A stretch of DNA of 64,000 nucleotides from Chamaea fasciata (Eukaryota; Chordata; Aves; Passeriformes; Sylviidae), in assembly GCA_029207755.1 (NCBI GenBank), contig JARCOQ010000008.1:29191021-29255020 (forward strand), in the 5' to 3' direction. This document shows, in pieces, positions 26,354 through 39,598 of the stretch; within the stretch, counting starts at the first letter, position 1, and the number at the start of each line of letters is the position of its first letter. Both the position numbers and the translations under genes were made by a program. The notes beneath the pieces are model-generated. The model made no database searches. It was given only the letters and a program-made list of their open reading frames with translations, and was not told the DNA's origin.

Positions 26354-28703
26354 ATGTACACTTGACAGCATTGAAATATTTTGATCTTTAAAACACAATA
26401 GGAACAACAACAGAAAAAGCAACTTTGAAGTTGGTGTGGAGTTCTGGCCTTCCTTTGCTTTGGTACTTCAAGTTTGTACACAAAACAAATACTGGGTTGC
26501 CATGGTAACTGCTTTTTCCCAGGTTCACCCTGTGTAACATGCTGTAAATCTTTGTTATGTGCTAGATGGCCAGAGATAAGGAGGTAAAATCTAGGCTCAG
26601 AGTTTGATGTATGGAAAGGAAAGTATAAAGTGTGCTCATGTGGAAGTAATTCAAGCAGTGCAAAGCACACAAATGTGCCAGTTTATCAGTGCATCTCTCT
26701 CTATTTTAATTAGTATTCCACTCTTGGGAATACCTGCTTCATCAAGTTCCCTGTATTTACAGGGCATCCAGTAGAACTGAAATTGTAATGTTAGAGCTCT
26801 GTCATGTCACTCATGGTTTTCTCAATAAACATTGCAGCCACCTATTTCTTAATGGGATTTTCTCAAAGCAGACTGACAAACAGAATTTGTGATGACCTCT
26901 GTGGAAAATCATTATTGCCTTGCACGGCAGTTAGTGTCCCATAAATCAGTAAGATTATAACTTGCACTCTCCACAAAACACAGCTCCTGTCTCCTCCGTT
27001 GCCCTGCTGGGCTCACACATTTGTGCTGAGGATAATGCCTGCACTGGCCTAATCTCCCATTGCACCAGCAGATTTTCTCAGTGTTTCAGTCCTGTTCAGC
27101 ACATAGTTTGTAGTCAGTGTCTTGGTCATTTTTGGTAATGAGAGTGCAGCACAATTTTGGCATAAGCAGTTTCTACCTTGAAAAACTTTCAGACCAAACA
27201 GAGGCAGCAAACAGAAGTTTTAAGACAGAAATCACAGCGGTGTCAGAACTTTCCAAAGGGCACACAGAGCTGCAGCAATGTTGTGGGGAGCAGAGGAGAA
27301 CCGAGCACTGGGTCTGTCTGGCTGCGAGGCATTGCCGGGTTTGTCCTCAGTGCAGGATTTTGTACATGTTCAATTTTGAATGAGACAGAAAATGGAACTT
27401 CTCAATGTCTCCTGGTGATTGTAACCTTGTTGTGTGTTGCAGGGTAAAGCAGGAGAACCCCGGAGTGAGAATCTTTTGAGTGAAAAAATATGAAGTGGTT
27501 TACTAGCATTGTACCAGATTTCAATGACATCGTGGTTGTGTATAGAGAAATATGCAAAAAACCCCAGTCCTTGGTCCCACAGTGTTGTGGTGCTACTTTT
27601 ACATGTATTTGAAGACTTGATATTCTTGAGTTTCTCAAGCTCACCTCATATTTTCACCCTTTTTCCTTTGTGGAGATTATGTTCCTGACGAAACACAGCA
27701 TTAAAACATGAAATGCATGAAGTACATTAAAACATGAATAACTGGCAATATACTCTAGCTCTCGGCAACAGGTAGATGAAAACAACTCAGAATTTCCAAC
27801 AAAAACCTGGCTTGCAGCCCCATTTCTATTTTTACTGGTGGAATGAAAGCTTGAGGAGAACCATGATAGCAAGCAAGTGCATGTAGAAGTTTGTCTTCAT
27901 CTCTTTCTTAACAGTTACTGAAAGGCAGTTTTGCTAGAACTCTGAATTCTTGATCTGTGCTTCACTGGGTTGGCGTGGAGTGAGATCTGACACCTGGAAT
28001 ACTGGTTTCAAGGGCTGTCCCGTGTTCCTCTAATGATCTGCAGCACTACAGCACCACACTGGTTTTCATCAGTGAGATTCTTTTTGCTAGGCAACAAACT
28101 TAGTGGAGGAAGTTACCCCTGTGTTATAATAATGTTAGAAGTGTTGTGGCTAATTGTAAATATCCATGTTGTGTTTAGTTATCCTGGAACTTGGGAGCAG
28201 CTCAGACAAAGGCCTAAGATTCAGATTCTACTTACTGAAGGAAGAACGTTGGACAGAGTCTGATTTGTTTTGCATTGATTGCTTTATCCATTAAGCTTAC
28301 ATACAGGGAAGCTTTTGGGAATGGCATCAGGCTGTAGGTAGGCAGCATAGAGAGCTGCTGGAGGGGTGCTTTGCTTATTACCAGCTACGCTATGGATGGG
28401 GGCATCAATTGCCAGGAAAGTATTGAACGGTGAGACAAAAGGCTGACCTTGCAATGGGCAGCATTAGGGGCATGTGATGGAACATTTCCTGGATGAACCA
28501 GGCACTTTGGCACCGGCCTCATCCTCTGTCCAAATGAGAAAACAAAAGTGCCTGAGAACCTGAGCCTGCCTTGGCTGTTGGGCTATTGCTAGCACAGGGC
28601 AGAGCCACTTGCTGAGATCTCCTGTGAGCTTCTGTGTGTAAAAGGAAGGAGCTGCAGCCCTCACCAGACACCAGAAGTTTGATCCTTAAATAAGGGTCAC
28701 AGG

Positions 28704-28754
28704 TAATAACAACATAAAATAACAATAACAATAATAATAATAAAAAATAATAAT
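28704..28754. repeat. (AAT)/(AAC)-rich imperfect microsatellite
   Basis: A tract of AAT units mixed with AAC and longer A runs, with no G. The cleanest part is the AAT series at about 28726-28742. It is a decayed simple repeat. Confidence 0.9.
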
Positions 28755-29586
28755 GCATCTTTTAGGGGATAAGGTTGCAAAATGGCAGAGCAAAAGCAGT
28801 CTGGTCATTAAAGACCTTTATAAGCTTCCTGGGTGCTGAGTGTTTTCAACTTTCCATGAATCAGGAGTCCCAAGTGATTGAATTGGCTCCAAAGCACAGA
28901 AGGCTGTGCTAAGTCCCAGTCATTCAATGTGTTAAAGCATAACTTGGGTTTCCTGAATTACCTCGGTTTTCTTCCATTGAACACAGGACCTGGAGAGGAG
29001 ACAGTGGGACTTAGCACTTTCCCTGATGTTAAGTTGGGACGTGGCCAGAGTATACATCCAGAGGAGTGGGAAAAATTTCCCAGACATGATGGTTTAGATG
29101 TGCCCATGTAAACGCTGTCTGCGTTTCCTGATTTATTTGACGATGTCACCTGGATAAACTTCTACAATGCTAAGCAGTACCTTTGAAACTCCATCTCCTG
29201 CAGGGAATGCTCACATCCCATTTTTGTGCATTTGATCCGAGTACTTCAATTGCCAGCTTAGGTGATCTGTATGAACTCACTGGAGTCTCCAGGGACAATT
29301 CAGAGCCTCTAAGTATCAAACTAGAAGCCACTTCTAAAGGGAGGATTTTTTATGCGTCTTTTTCTAAAACTGAAACAATTCAATAATGCACCTTAAGTGC
29401 ATTGTAGGAGTCTTATAAGAACTCATTCAGTGACTGTTTTTAGAGACCTGGAACAAGAAGATAAAAAACATCTCAGTCTTACTGTGACTGACTCCATTGC
29501 ATCCAGATGGAGGATAATTGTGGTTAACTATCTCTCAGCAAAAAGAGTGGTGGTTGGACATTAAAGGGAGCAAAGCACGAGGTAAA

Positions 29587-29637
29587 ATTAGTATCAGAGA
29601 TGATGAGGATGATGATGATTAGTATCAGAGATGATGA
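29587..29637. repeat. 31-bp tandem duplication (partial second copy)
   Basis: The 20 bases at 29587-29606 recur exactly at 29618-29637, an offset of 31. The first copy continues into GATGATGATG before the second begins. Both copies end in a GAT-rich stretch, so slippage between GAT units is a likely cause. Confidence 0.9.
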
Positions 29638-31756
29638 CTTTAAACATATGCAACAGAGTAGAGACGATACTAATTTTGTAATGGTTACATAAAGGTGTGT
29701 TAGGAAGTGGAATCGAGGCTTTTTGTCTACTTGAGGTCACTCAGTTTCTGTACTGAGAGTTGAAATCTTACGCAACTTCTGACCAGCTTGAAAAGTTTAT
29801 CGACACATTGGATATCTTTTCAGCCTGGTTTTTGTTCAGGGCATGGCACAGTGAAACTCTTCTGTGGAAAGGGATCTTGTGTTGTCACTGTGCATGTAAT
29901 ACATCTGCTTCTTGGCTAAAATGTTTCCTCTTGATTGAACTTCTTGAAGAAGTTCCAGACGCATCCATGTTTTTATTAGCAAGATAACCAAATCCATTTT
30001 ACAAACAGAAGGCAGCCTCTCCTGTTTTTATGGTTCTTTTATTGCATCAATTAAAAAAAAAGATTTTTTTTCCCTAGAGAACATGTTTTTCATGCACTGA
30101 AGTTCTCTCATAGTGTCATTTCTTCAAAATGGAAAAAACAAGCTTGTTTGGTTTTCCATGGTGCTATCATACAATCATTAATATAAAAAAGAGAAAACCG
30201 AAATGAAACGGAAATAATGTAATGAATCATATTTAAAGATTTATCATTTATCTACCTTATTACTGTTTGTCTGCCTTTTTCTTTTCTAACAGAAATCTAC
30301 GGCAGATTACAAAAACTGGAAAGCTTTTCTTCTTTCTCCACATTCTAGAAAGCTGTGTGTTAGGCAAAATATACAGACACATGGACAAAACTGTTAATGA
30401 ATTAGCATCTTAAATGATTTTAAAGACCCCATCAGGAGACAAATATGAAATAGTAAATGATGAAATTGTTTCTTTGTATGTAAATTACCTACCAGATTTC
30501 CTCAAAAGAAAGTTTTGTCCTGATGAAAATTATATGCCCATATCTTTGTATAACCAAAGCAAGTAACATAACCTTTCCTTTAAACTCTTGTGATTAAGTG
30601 TAAACTCATTGTATTTTTTGATGTATCCATAATTGATTGAGATTAAAAAAGTGTGACAGTAATTTGTCTTTAGGAAAGTTGCTTTGCATTAATCATACTT
30701 GGTTGTGGGGAGAAGTGTGGGTGTGACTTTTCAAATTAAGCAGCCACAGAGAAAAACACTTAGTGATTTTCTTCAAGTAAGTTAATGTTTGGAAAATTAT
30801 TTTCATTTGAAAGCAAACAATCTTGAGATTTGGGTTTGAGAAGGAGCGATCTTTTATTTTTATTCTCATTTAATATTCCACTCTCTTCCTTGGCATTTTT
30901 CTTGCTCTAAAAAAATTAATTAACCTAATTGAGATCATTTGGAAATAGTAACAGAAGGATGACAGACGCGTTTGTTGACCCTTTCCCTAATGAGGGAGCA
31001 CTGTGTCATTCAGTAGCTGCCCAGTGCCGTGCGTGCATGGAAGGAGTACAGCAGTGGTCCCACTGCCTCTGCCACTTAATGAGCAGAAAACTTCCCCCCA
31101 CTTCATTACCAGCCTGCCATAAAAGCTGCGAAGATGCTCCTGCTGGTCTCCCACTGGGGGTAGCAAGGCCATTTCTGGTGCCCATTCAGGGCCTTCCTTG
31201 TCTGTGTCCAGACTAAAGAATTTTTAGTAGGACAAAACTCTTTGGAAAAAACAGCCAAGATGAAAAGTGAAGATGTTTCCATCTGGAGGCAGGAGGAGGA
31301 TGCCTCGTTCCCCTGTGCCCCTGCCATCTCTGAGCAGTCAGCGTTGGCATCGCTGCTGTGGCCCCTCCAGTCCTGTCTTTCTCTGGCTGGGGGTATTTAC
31401 AATTGCCAGCTCTTCCTCAGGCTTTTCTGTGTGCTTGTACGCCAGTGTCTGTGCTGGCTCCTAATTTTTGTCTGGGCTTCCATGTTCAGCTGCTCTGTGG
31501 AAAGTAGTTCTGTGCACCTGAGTAACAAACACCATCTGGGACAGGAGGTTTCCTCGGAGGGATCCAGCCAGTGTGAAGGTTTTACTTTATGCTGGGTTCA
31601 TGCAGAGAAAGCTGACTACACAGAAGCCTTAAATAATCTCTCAGGAATTTACTCTTTTTACTTACATGGATTATCCTTTAAAAAATCCAATTAGTTTTTC
31701 ACCTATTTTTAAAGCTAAAACGGAGGTCACTGTTGTGGGTTTTTGTTTGGGTTGGG

Positions 31757-31771
31757 TTTTTTTTTTTTTTT
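31757..31771. repeat. poly-T run (15 T)
   Basis: Fifteen consecutive T following a T/G-rich stretch. No retroposon body was recognised on either side. Confidence 0.85.
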
Positions 31772-34700
31772 GCTTTCCCTATCTAATCAGATGTCCAAGG
31801 AGACAGCCCAGAAGTCAGGAATGGGTGCAGGGGAGTTGGGGGGCTTATCCTTTGTGGCATCCCCCCTTCCCCCCTGGGTTCAGGCTTCCTCTCCCCCGGG
31901 CTGCAGACGAGCTTTGGGGCAGCAGTACAGGCTCAGGTGAAGACAGATCCTCTCCCACATCAAGCCTCCCACGAAGCTCCAGAGGTCCAAATTTGTCTCA
32001 TCATTTACGGTTTCAGCCTGGATGTTGAAAACATCTGCTAACCTGTCCACAGACATGAAAAAAAGGGGATTTATGTATTGTAGTCAACTTGATTTAGAGG
32101 GGTAAGAGTTATTGCAAGACAAGGAGGTATCGGCTGTTGTTCCTCGCAGAGCGAGAACCACCACATGGCCGCAGTAGACTGCTTTTGGCAAGCAAGGCTG
32201 AAGCTCACTAGTGTGCATGTTTCCTACAAAACATGAGGGATGAGCCATGAAAAATGCCAAGCAGCTCTCCAGGAGCAAGGCACACTTGGCTTTCCTCACT
32301 GCTGAGCCCCGTTCCCCCGGGGTTCTTCGGCTCCTGAGGCTCTGGTTTACCACACCTCCCCTGTGCAGCAAAACACAGACACACATACTCGAAGTTAAAC
32401 CTACTCCTAAGACTTATATAACTCATTAAATGCAAGCATATGCGTTTAAATGCTCTCCTGAGTGACACCCTCACAGCACATGCCAGAAAACACATATTTA
32501 ATTTCATGCATTCGGTGAAATGTTGATTTTGTTTTATTTATTTTTGTGCCTGGTGAGAAGGAAAAGTTCTTTTTATTTTTCTGCAACTTTCAGTATAGGG
32601 AGTGTTGAAAACCTGGACTCCACACCATCAGTGAGAAGCTTTGCTACCTACTAAATCTAATTACTTCCTCCTGTGGTTTTAAAAAGTCAATGGTGATTTC
32701 TAAATGAGTGTGCTACATAATAAATTATTTTAACAACAGCTTGTATCTCTAAAATTTGGCTGCAAGGTAAGATGTGTTAGCAATTTGGCATGATGTGTAG
32801 AAAAAGAGGCAACTCTCCCAGTGCCCAGTCTACCTTTGACAACAAAGCAGTGACATTTATTCATTAAGAGAAGAACAGTGTATTCCTGCAAATGAGATGC
32901 CACCATACAGCCCCAGCCCAGCAGAAAACATCCTGGCTTTGGTCAGCTGTTGCATGAGCATGGCTTTGCTGTGGCAAGGCAGGATTTTGAGGACATTTTT
33001 CTTCCCAGTGAACACCATCGTCCCCCTTGCTCAGGTGTGCAGTTTCCCTATTTAGATTGGGCTGATCGTTACAGACTTTGTTCAGCAAAGCTTTTGAGCA
33101 TGTTCTTACCTTCAGCAGGAAGTTAATGAGCATGCTTTGATGCTTGTGGGCTCATTGCTGTCAAACTAACACTAGGACTAGAGCTACCACACTTCAGATG
33201 TGTCCAGGTCTGACTATTACTAGGGTAAAAGCTCATAAATTAATATAGGTGGCAAGTTTGTACCAGTAGAGCTTTTGGCTTGGGATCTCCATGGGGAAAG
33301 ATGAAATGCTTCTACTTGTCTAAAAGTTGTACTGCCCTAGTGAGATTTTTACCTTCTTCTTTTTAAATAATGCCTTCCAGGTGTGGAAGGGGAACCCCCT
33401 TTCATTGTTTGGCCTGAATGTGCAGTGGGGTTGAGGAACCATAAACAGACATGTTTCAAAGCGTTGTCCCCAGAAGAATTTCTGAGAAAAGTGAAGGATC
33501 AGACAGCATATTTTTATTAGTTTTTAACTGGTTAAGGGTGAACTCTAAAATTGTAAGCTAGTTTACTTTAGAACAGGAAACTTCTTGGAACCTTTCTCCA
33601 GTGGTGTGATAAGAAAACCCCTGGAAAAAATGTAGTTTCTGTGGACAAGCAAGGTGAGGGTTGGCTGGGAGGTGACAATAAGGATATTAGAGGAAGAACA
33701 CTTTTTAGAAGAACTGCACATAGGCCTGGTGGGGGGGAAACAGCTTTTGGAAAAAGTCTGCATGGATGAGCAGTGCAGAGGAGCAGTTGTGTGCTGCTGG
33801 AAACTGGCCTCACGCCAACAACTGATCACTGCAGATGCAAAATCCAAAATGGAAAGGGTTCGATGGTGTGGAACCCTGTGGCTCAGCTCTGCTCAGCCTC
33901 ACCAGCTGGCGGGGCAGCAGGGTGGGCACCAGGGCAGATGTGCTGGGAGGCTGGAGGCTCCCAGGCCCCAGGCCTCCAGCAGCTGAGCCCCTGCAGCTGG
34001 GGGCCCATCCCGCACATGGGGCTGCTCCTCCCCTGGGCTGTCTGCTTGGGACTGACAGCTGCAGTCTGTGGTAGAAGGAGGAAGTTCTCTCAAGGTATCA
34101 TTGTCTTTATTAAAACAGCGTAAATCATGAAGATTCTGGGGGTTTTGTTTTGCAGGTGGTGGGAGGAGATTGTTCAGGTGCAAAGGTTCAAACTGAAGCA
34201 GTGTTACAACTTTCCTATTTATTTTTTGTCATGCCAAAATGAGAACTGTACGGTGGCGATGTTTTAAAATCTATACTAAGACAAATGCGTGCGGTTGCAT
34301 ATATTCATCTCCTTTGGACACAGGAGGGAATTCTTCTTGCTCGTCTTTAAAGGTCATTGTCCCTAGTCTGTCTAATAACAAAATATTAATTAGAGTAACT
34401 GGTATAATCCTCGTTTATCCCTGACAGTCTGCTAAAGCCTGCATAACCCTGCCGGCTTACTGCCAAATTTTAGTGAGTGCAAAAGATGCCGTGGATTTGT
34501 GGTCATGGTCGTTTCTTGTGCTGTAAGTAAATGAAATGATCAAAATGCACAAGCAGCATCTGACATTAATTGCATGAAATACAGTTCTGCTGAGAGTTAA
34601 ACAAAAGAGAAATTCACTGCTGGAGACTCCTTGTCTTTAAGATTGATGCTACGTGGGACAACAGCCTTAAAATTCATTATTTAAAGTTTATTGGAGGCTG

Positions 34701-35205
34701 CTGACAGGGGAGGCCTTCTTGATGAAAAGAACTCTTCATGTGGGATTTCCTAGTTTCCTAAACAGGGTTGGGCTTTAGAGAAGACTGTGTTAATAGTTAG
34801 ACCTTTTGGGTTTTCCTTATTTTCTCTGTAATGCCCAGGAAATCTGTGCTGCTGCCTCATATTCTCAGATTCAGAAAAAAGGTAGTGAAGGTATAGGCAG
34901 CTGCTTAGTGTACTCTGTTTAAAAAATGACATTTCCATTCCTGTTTGGAAGCAAAAGCACTGTGAGGCTTATTAGAGCTCAATTAACATAATATATTGCA
35001 GTTACTACTCTCAGAATGATACCAGACATCCCCATCGGAGGGGGTAAATTGAATCCTGATAACTGGCATTTAAACAAAACTGGAAACCAGCACTTAATAA
35101 TAGGCAGAAAAATACAGAATGTAATTGTTCTCTTCTGAGTTCAGCTGAGTCTGGCTGCAGGTGAAGAATTAACTGTAGACTTCCATCATTTGTTAAGAAA
35201 TACGT

Positions 35206-35223
35206 AAAAAAAAAAAAAAAAAA
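35206..35223. repeat. poly-A run (18 A)
   Basis: Eighteen consecutive A. The preceding 200 bases show no recognisable processed transcript, LINE or SINE, so it is listed only as a homopolymer. Confidence 0.9.
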
Positions 35224-36853
35224 GAAAACCTTAGCCTAAAATAATCATTACACTTGATAACATGGTTTGCTGCCAGTACAGAGCTTAGAGAGAAGGGGGA
35301 AGGTTTTATGGTTCTCAGCTTAGCACTTGATGGACATTTATGGACTTCATCAGGCATTCCTTTGCAGGCCCTGCTCTCATTTTCCTAAAGGACAAAAGTA
35401 ACAATTCTTCAGTCTACTACAATCTCCCAGATTTCTTACTATGATCCTTTACTCCCAACGCAGGGGAAAAAAAAGAGTGTGTTCCAGCTGAAACTTTAAA
35501 CAGAATTGTCTGTGTCCTCTGTGACATGATGGGAGAAAAATCAGTGTTGAGTTAGTGACTCAGAAACAAAAATCCAATGGCTATTATGTCGCTCACAAAT
35601 CAATATGATTTTCAGGCTTCCAAACAGAGCTTCGAGTTATTTTGGTGTTGTAACATACAGTTTATGTGAAAATCTTTTTCTCTAAATATCTGTTTTTATC
35701 ATGATCCTCAAATCATGATCCTTTAAACGAAGTCATTATTACAGATACAGGAAGTTTTAGGGCATTAAAGGGAGTTGCATTTAGTCAGCTCCTCCTCATG
35801 CCGAAAAGAGAGGCTTCCATGGCAAGATGCCAAAGCAGTGTCCATACATTGGTTCACTTCATGGGTTTAGCTCAGTGCAGCAAAAACTTAAGCTGGGAAC
35901 AATCTATCAGAGAGTGGTTGGGTGGGACATTCTCCCCTTGCTTCACCCGGCCATGGCAGAACATTCAGTGCAGCCAGTTTTGGAGAACAATCTTTGATTT
36001 AAAATGTAGCCCCTGCTAGAATGCGTCAGCTGGAATATTTGTCAGTTGGAAAAGAAAGCTGGGTTGGAAGACCCGTTAAAGATGTGGGGATCTATGAAAA
36101 AATGGTGATGGGTCTGAGGGCATTTAGTTATTTTCATTACATGTAAAACACAGCTAAAATAACTTACTGGGATTATTCACGTGTAACCTGAAGTAATTAT
36201 AACAAAGAGCTGGCAGGCAGGAGCTGCATTCATGAGCCACTAGTGTTCCCACTCTGCACCACACTTTTCCCAGGTTCTTTTTCTCCCCACACTCACGTTC
36301 AGCAAGATGCTTGAGGCCATGCTTACATCCATTAAAGCTCTCTTCAACATATGATTAAGTACTTTATTCAATAGAAATCTTTGCTGTATTGGGGCAGTCA
36401 GTGCCTTTCTTGTGATCTGCTGCCTTTGCCCCATGTCAGGGCTGGGCGCCCTCAGCAGAGCCCATCCCCTTGGCTGTGCAGTAGCACAGGGCACTGGAGG
36501 CTTGATTACTGTTTGTTGAGTGATCTGAAATCCGTGGAAGAAAGTTGTCACAGGAAGGCAACATATTGCAAAATATGTCTGTTCTGATGTGCTTGTTAAT
36601 AGGTTCTGGGATCCCTTCGAGATGGAAAGTGTTGCATAAATGTGAAATTTCAATTATTTCATGTAGCATTACTCATGCAAAGGTACTGCAGACCTTCTAT
36701 CTGATTAACATCTGTGCTGGTTAATTTCAGATGTGTTTAAATATTGTTATTGGACAAATTGAAATTACAAACAAAACCTAATTTGTAGTTTTGTATTGAT
36801 GGTAAGGCTCCATTATTATTTTTATGTAACTTAATACAGATTATGTGCTTGTA

Positions 36854-37069
36854 TTAATTATGCATAAAACTGTACAATGCAATGGGTCACGAGTGGCCAG
36901 TATTTCAGTGATTAAAATAACAAAGCACAGTGGAAAGAAACATTTATAAATCAAGACCTGTTTTTAATTAATATCAGCCTCTTTGGAAACATGTCATGCA
37001 GGTCTGAGAGTGGTGCTGCCGATGTCCATTGCAGTTTAATAGCCTCCTTTGTGTGGTTCCAATTTGCAT
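36854..37069. promoter_or_regulatory. candidate enhancer-like motif cluster
   Basis: Motifs seen: TTAATTA (36854-36860) followed directly by TGCATA, TTAATTAA (36964-36971), CCTTTGT (37046-37052) and the octamer ATTTGCAT (37062-37069). These match the known core sites of homeodomain, SOX and POU factors respectively; SOX and POU sites ten bases apart resemble paired SOX-POU elements. No alignment was possible, and short AT-rich motifs are common by chance, so this is a lead rather than a call. Confidence 0.2.
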
Positions 37070-39550
37070 GAGATTTGCTTGGGAATTGATTCTTCTCCAG
37101 CCCTGCTAGCTGCTATTTTGGGAAGACAAAAAGGACCAAGTATGGTGCTGTAGCTCAAGCACAAGGCAGGATTTCAAGAACTGCACCCCAACAGGCTTTG
37201 TATGGCTGTCAGGCTGCTTTGTTTTCCTGAGCTGCTCCAGTCCAACCGCTGAGTTTGTGAGCTTTTTGTCTTACAGAGTAGAAGTAATAATAGTTCAGTT
37301 ATTAGTTCTAAAAATAGAAATAATAGAAAGTCCAATTTTCATTGGACCCCAGGCATTTAATAATCTCTTAATGGTTTATGCAAGTTCTGAAGATGGGGAA
37401 TTGCAGCTTCTTTGTAGCAGGTGAAGCCCAAGTGTCTGTGTGGCAGACAGTCATGCATGTCTGTATCTCCCATCCTCAGTCCCGGCCTGGCAGCCCTGTT
37501 CTGGTACAAGGAGCAGGGCAGTGCCTGAGCCCAGCTGAGGCAGATCTTTCCCTACCTGGGAACCCAGCTGCTTCCCCAGGGTCCTGCAGGAAGGGTTTGA
37601 AATGTGCCATGTAGGGGGCAAGGGCATATAAGGGTCCTGGATTTACTGAGGAGGGTGTGACTGTGTATTTCTTATACTGCGGTGTAACCACAGCTCCTCA
37701 CAGGGCAGGCTGTGACACAGAGAAATCATCACTGGGTGATGCCCAGTGCCTTTCCAGCCCCAGGGTGTTGGGATTTGGAATGAGCAAAGAGGGCTTTGAG
37801 CTACCCAAGGCTGCTCTGCCCCATTGGCTGTTTGCTTTAGCATGAGCATAGCATGGTTTTGCACCAGGTGACCTTATTCAAGTGGCTCCTTATGGGCAGC
37901 TCGTTGCTTTTATTTCCACAGGGACTGCAGTCTTGTAGGTTGTACCTGTAACAGTGGCTGAAGCTCATTCCTTGTGTAGCTGTGACCATGGCTGAGTGTG
38001 CACCTAATACCAACCTGACAAACCTGTGAAGTTGTACAGGTACTGCACAGTAACGTCAAAGGCAGCATCCAACAGAAGATCCAATGTGGGAAATACAGTT
38101 TGCACCATAGCCCTTGACATCTCTGATGAGTTTGCAGACAAGGGTGCCAAGCAGTGTTGGTGCTAAAGTGATTTTTGGGATACAAAGACCTATTTAGCAG
38201 CATTAGCACAAAAATGATAACAAATTTGAAGCAACTGAAAAGGTAAAATCTGCATAAACAGAAAGGAAAACTGAGGGTGTTGTGACAGGGTTTTTATACA
38301 GTATTCAAAGTAGAAACATGTAATTGTAGCACCATCTGAGTCTCTAAGAGAGGCCAATCCTGCATGGTCCTGATTCTTGTAGGAAGCAGAGCGTCGGTGG
38401 GAGCTGAGATGACAGAGCTACTGGCAGGATGAGACCAGGAGCTGGCATGTTTCACAAGTGGCTCTTTTTGCTGTTAGCAACCAGCTCTTCTTTGACGAGT
38501 AGCAAAATAAAATGAGTGATGTGCTTTTTTGGTTCAAGGAGTTTTAAAATGTGATGGATAACTGCCAGGATAGGAGCAGCACTCCTCCCTTATCTTTGCT
38601 CTTAATGTGCAGCAAAGATGAAGGCATTGCCTTGAAATAGTCTTCTGCACTGGGCAAACAGGAAAAGATGAAAGGGAAGAAAAATCCTGGCAAAAAAGAC
38701 CATGGCAAAAACAGTGTGCAGAATAGCCACTGTAAAATGTGTCACGATAGGAAATCAATTTTGAATTACACTATGTGATGCATACTGTATTTTCCATCCT
38801 TCATTGTAATGAGCAAGCGCACCCTTACGTAATTATGGCTTTTTAGGAGATTGCCTTTGGCTGAATTTATTGCCAGACAGATCTATCCCATGGCATTTAG
38901 ACTTCACAGTGCTATGAAATGTGCAAGCTGGCTGAAACGGCAGGAGGATGCTTGTAAAACTTCATGCCAGTGAGGGCCATCTTTCTTTTGCTCTTGCACC
39001 TCATTGATTTCTTGCAGTGGGTGAAACCAACACAAATTGGTGCCACAGATCTCTTGCAAGAGCTGAGTTTCACCCCCCTCTTGCTGTACCACAGCAGCAG
39101 CAACAGTGCTGCAACAGGAAGGGGTTTTCCTTAGCACTGAGATCCTCTGTCCGTGTATCATCTCCTGCAAGGAAGGCTGAATAGCTGACATGGCTGAACA
39201 TGCAAAGGTGGTGACAATTGTTGAAATAACTCTGCACAAATTGGGAAGTGAGGCTTGTGCTATATCTGTGGAAATCCCTGGACAGTTTGGATGTGACTTG
39301 CTGCAAGTTGCTGGCATGCAATGTCTGCGGTTTCACATTCTTCCACAAGACATTTGGGCACATTTTCCAGTGTTAACTCTGGGGTGAGACACAGCAGAGG
39401 CCCTGAGTGAGCCTGTTGGGCTCAAATGGGAAGGGACATGCTCATCTTCCATGCACATTTGCTTCCTCAGCCTTGCAGCTTAGGATGCAGGTGCAGATGC
39501 AGGTTATGATGGTGACTTTTGGCATGTGGGTAGCCTTCCATTCCAAAAGC

Positions 39551-39598
39551 GGATGGATGGATGGATGGATGGATGGATGGATGGATGGATGGATGGAT
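39551..39598. repeat. (GGAT)12 tetranucleotide microsatellite
   Basis: Twelve perfect GGAT units with no interruption. The perfection suggests a young or actively slipping array. A chance open frame reads through it as a Met-Asp-Gly-Trp repeat (the tetramer has a 12-base coding period); this is not evidence of a protein. Confidence 0.97.

Larger units (their letters stand above)
26354..39550. other. non-coding DNA with candidate regulatory blocks
   Basis: No supported gene. Contents include an (AAT)n-rich tract at 28704-28754, a 31-bp tandem duplication at 29587-29637, a T15 run at 31757-31771, a G+C-richer patch at about 33880-34070, and an A18 run at 35206-35223. A motif-dense AT-rich block at about 36700-37110 and a similar one at about 34430-34720 look like candidate conserved elements. 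Open frames on both strands overlap at 38904-39387 but have no recognisable domain. Confidence 0.6.

Noticed and set aside
33880..34070. CpG island or promoter
   Set aside because: G+C is raised, but CpG dinucleotides are few and no transcript start features are seen.
38904..39387. Overlapping open frames on both strands, considered as a retrocopy or retroviral fragment
   Set aside because: I could not match either strand to any protein, and there is no poly-A tail or LTR nearby. A translated database search would settle it.
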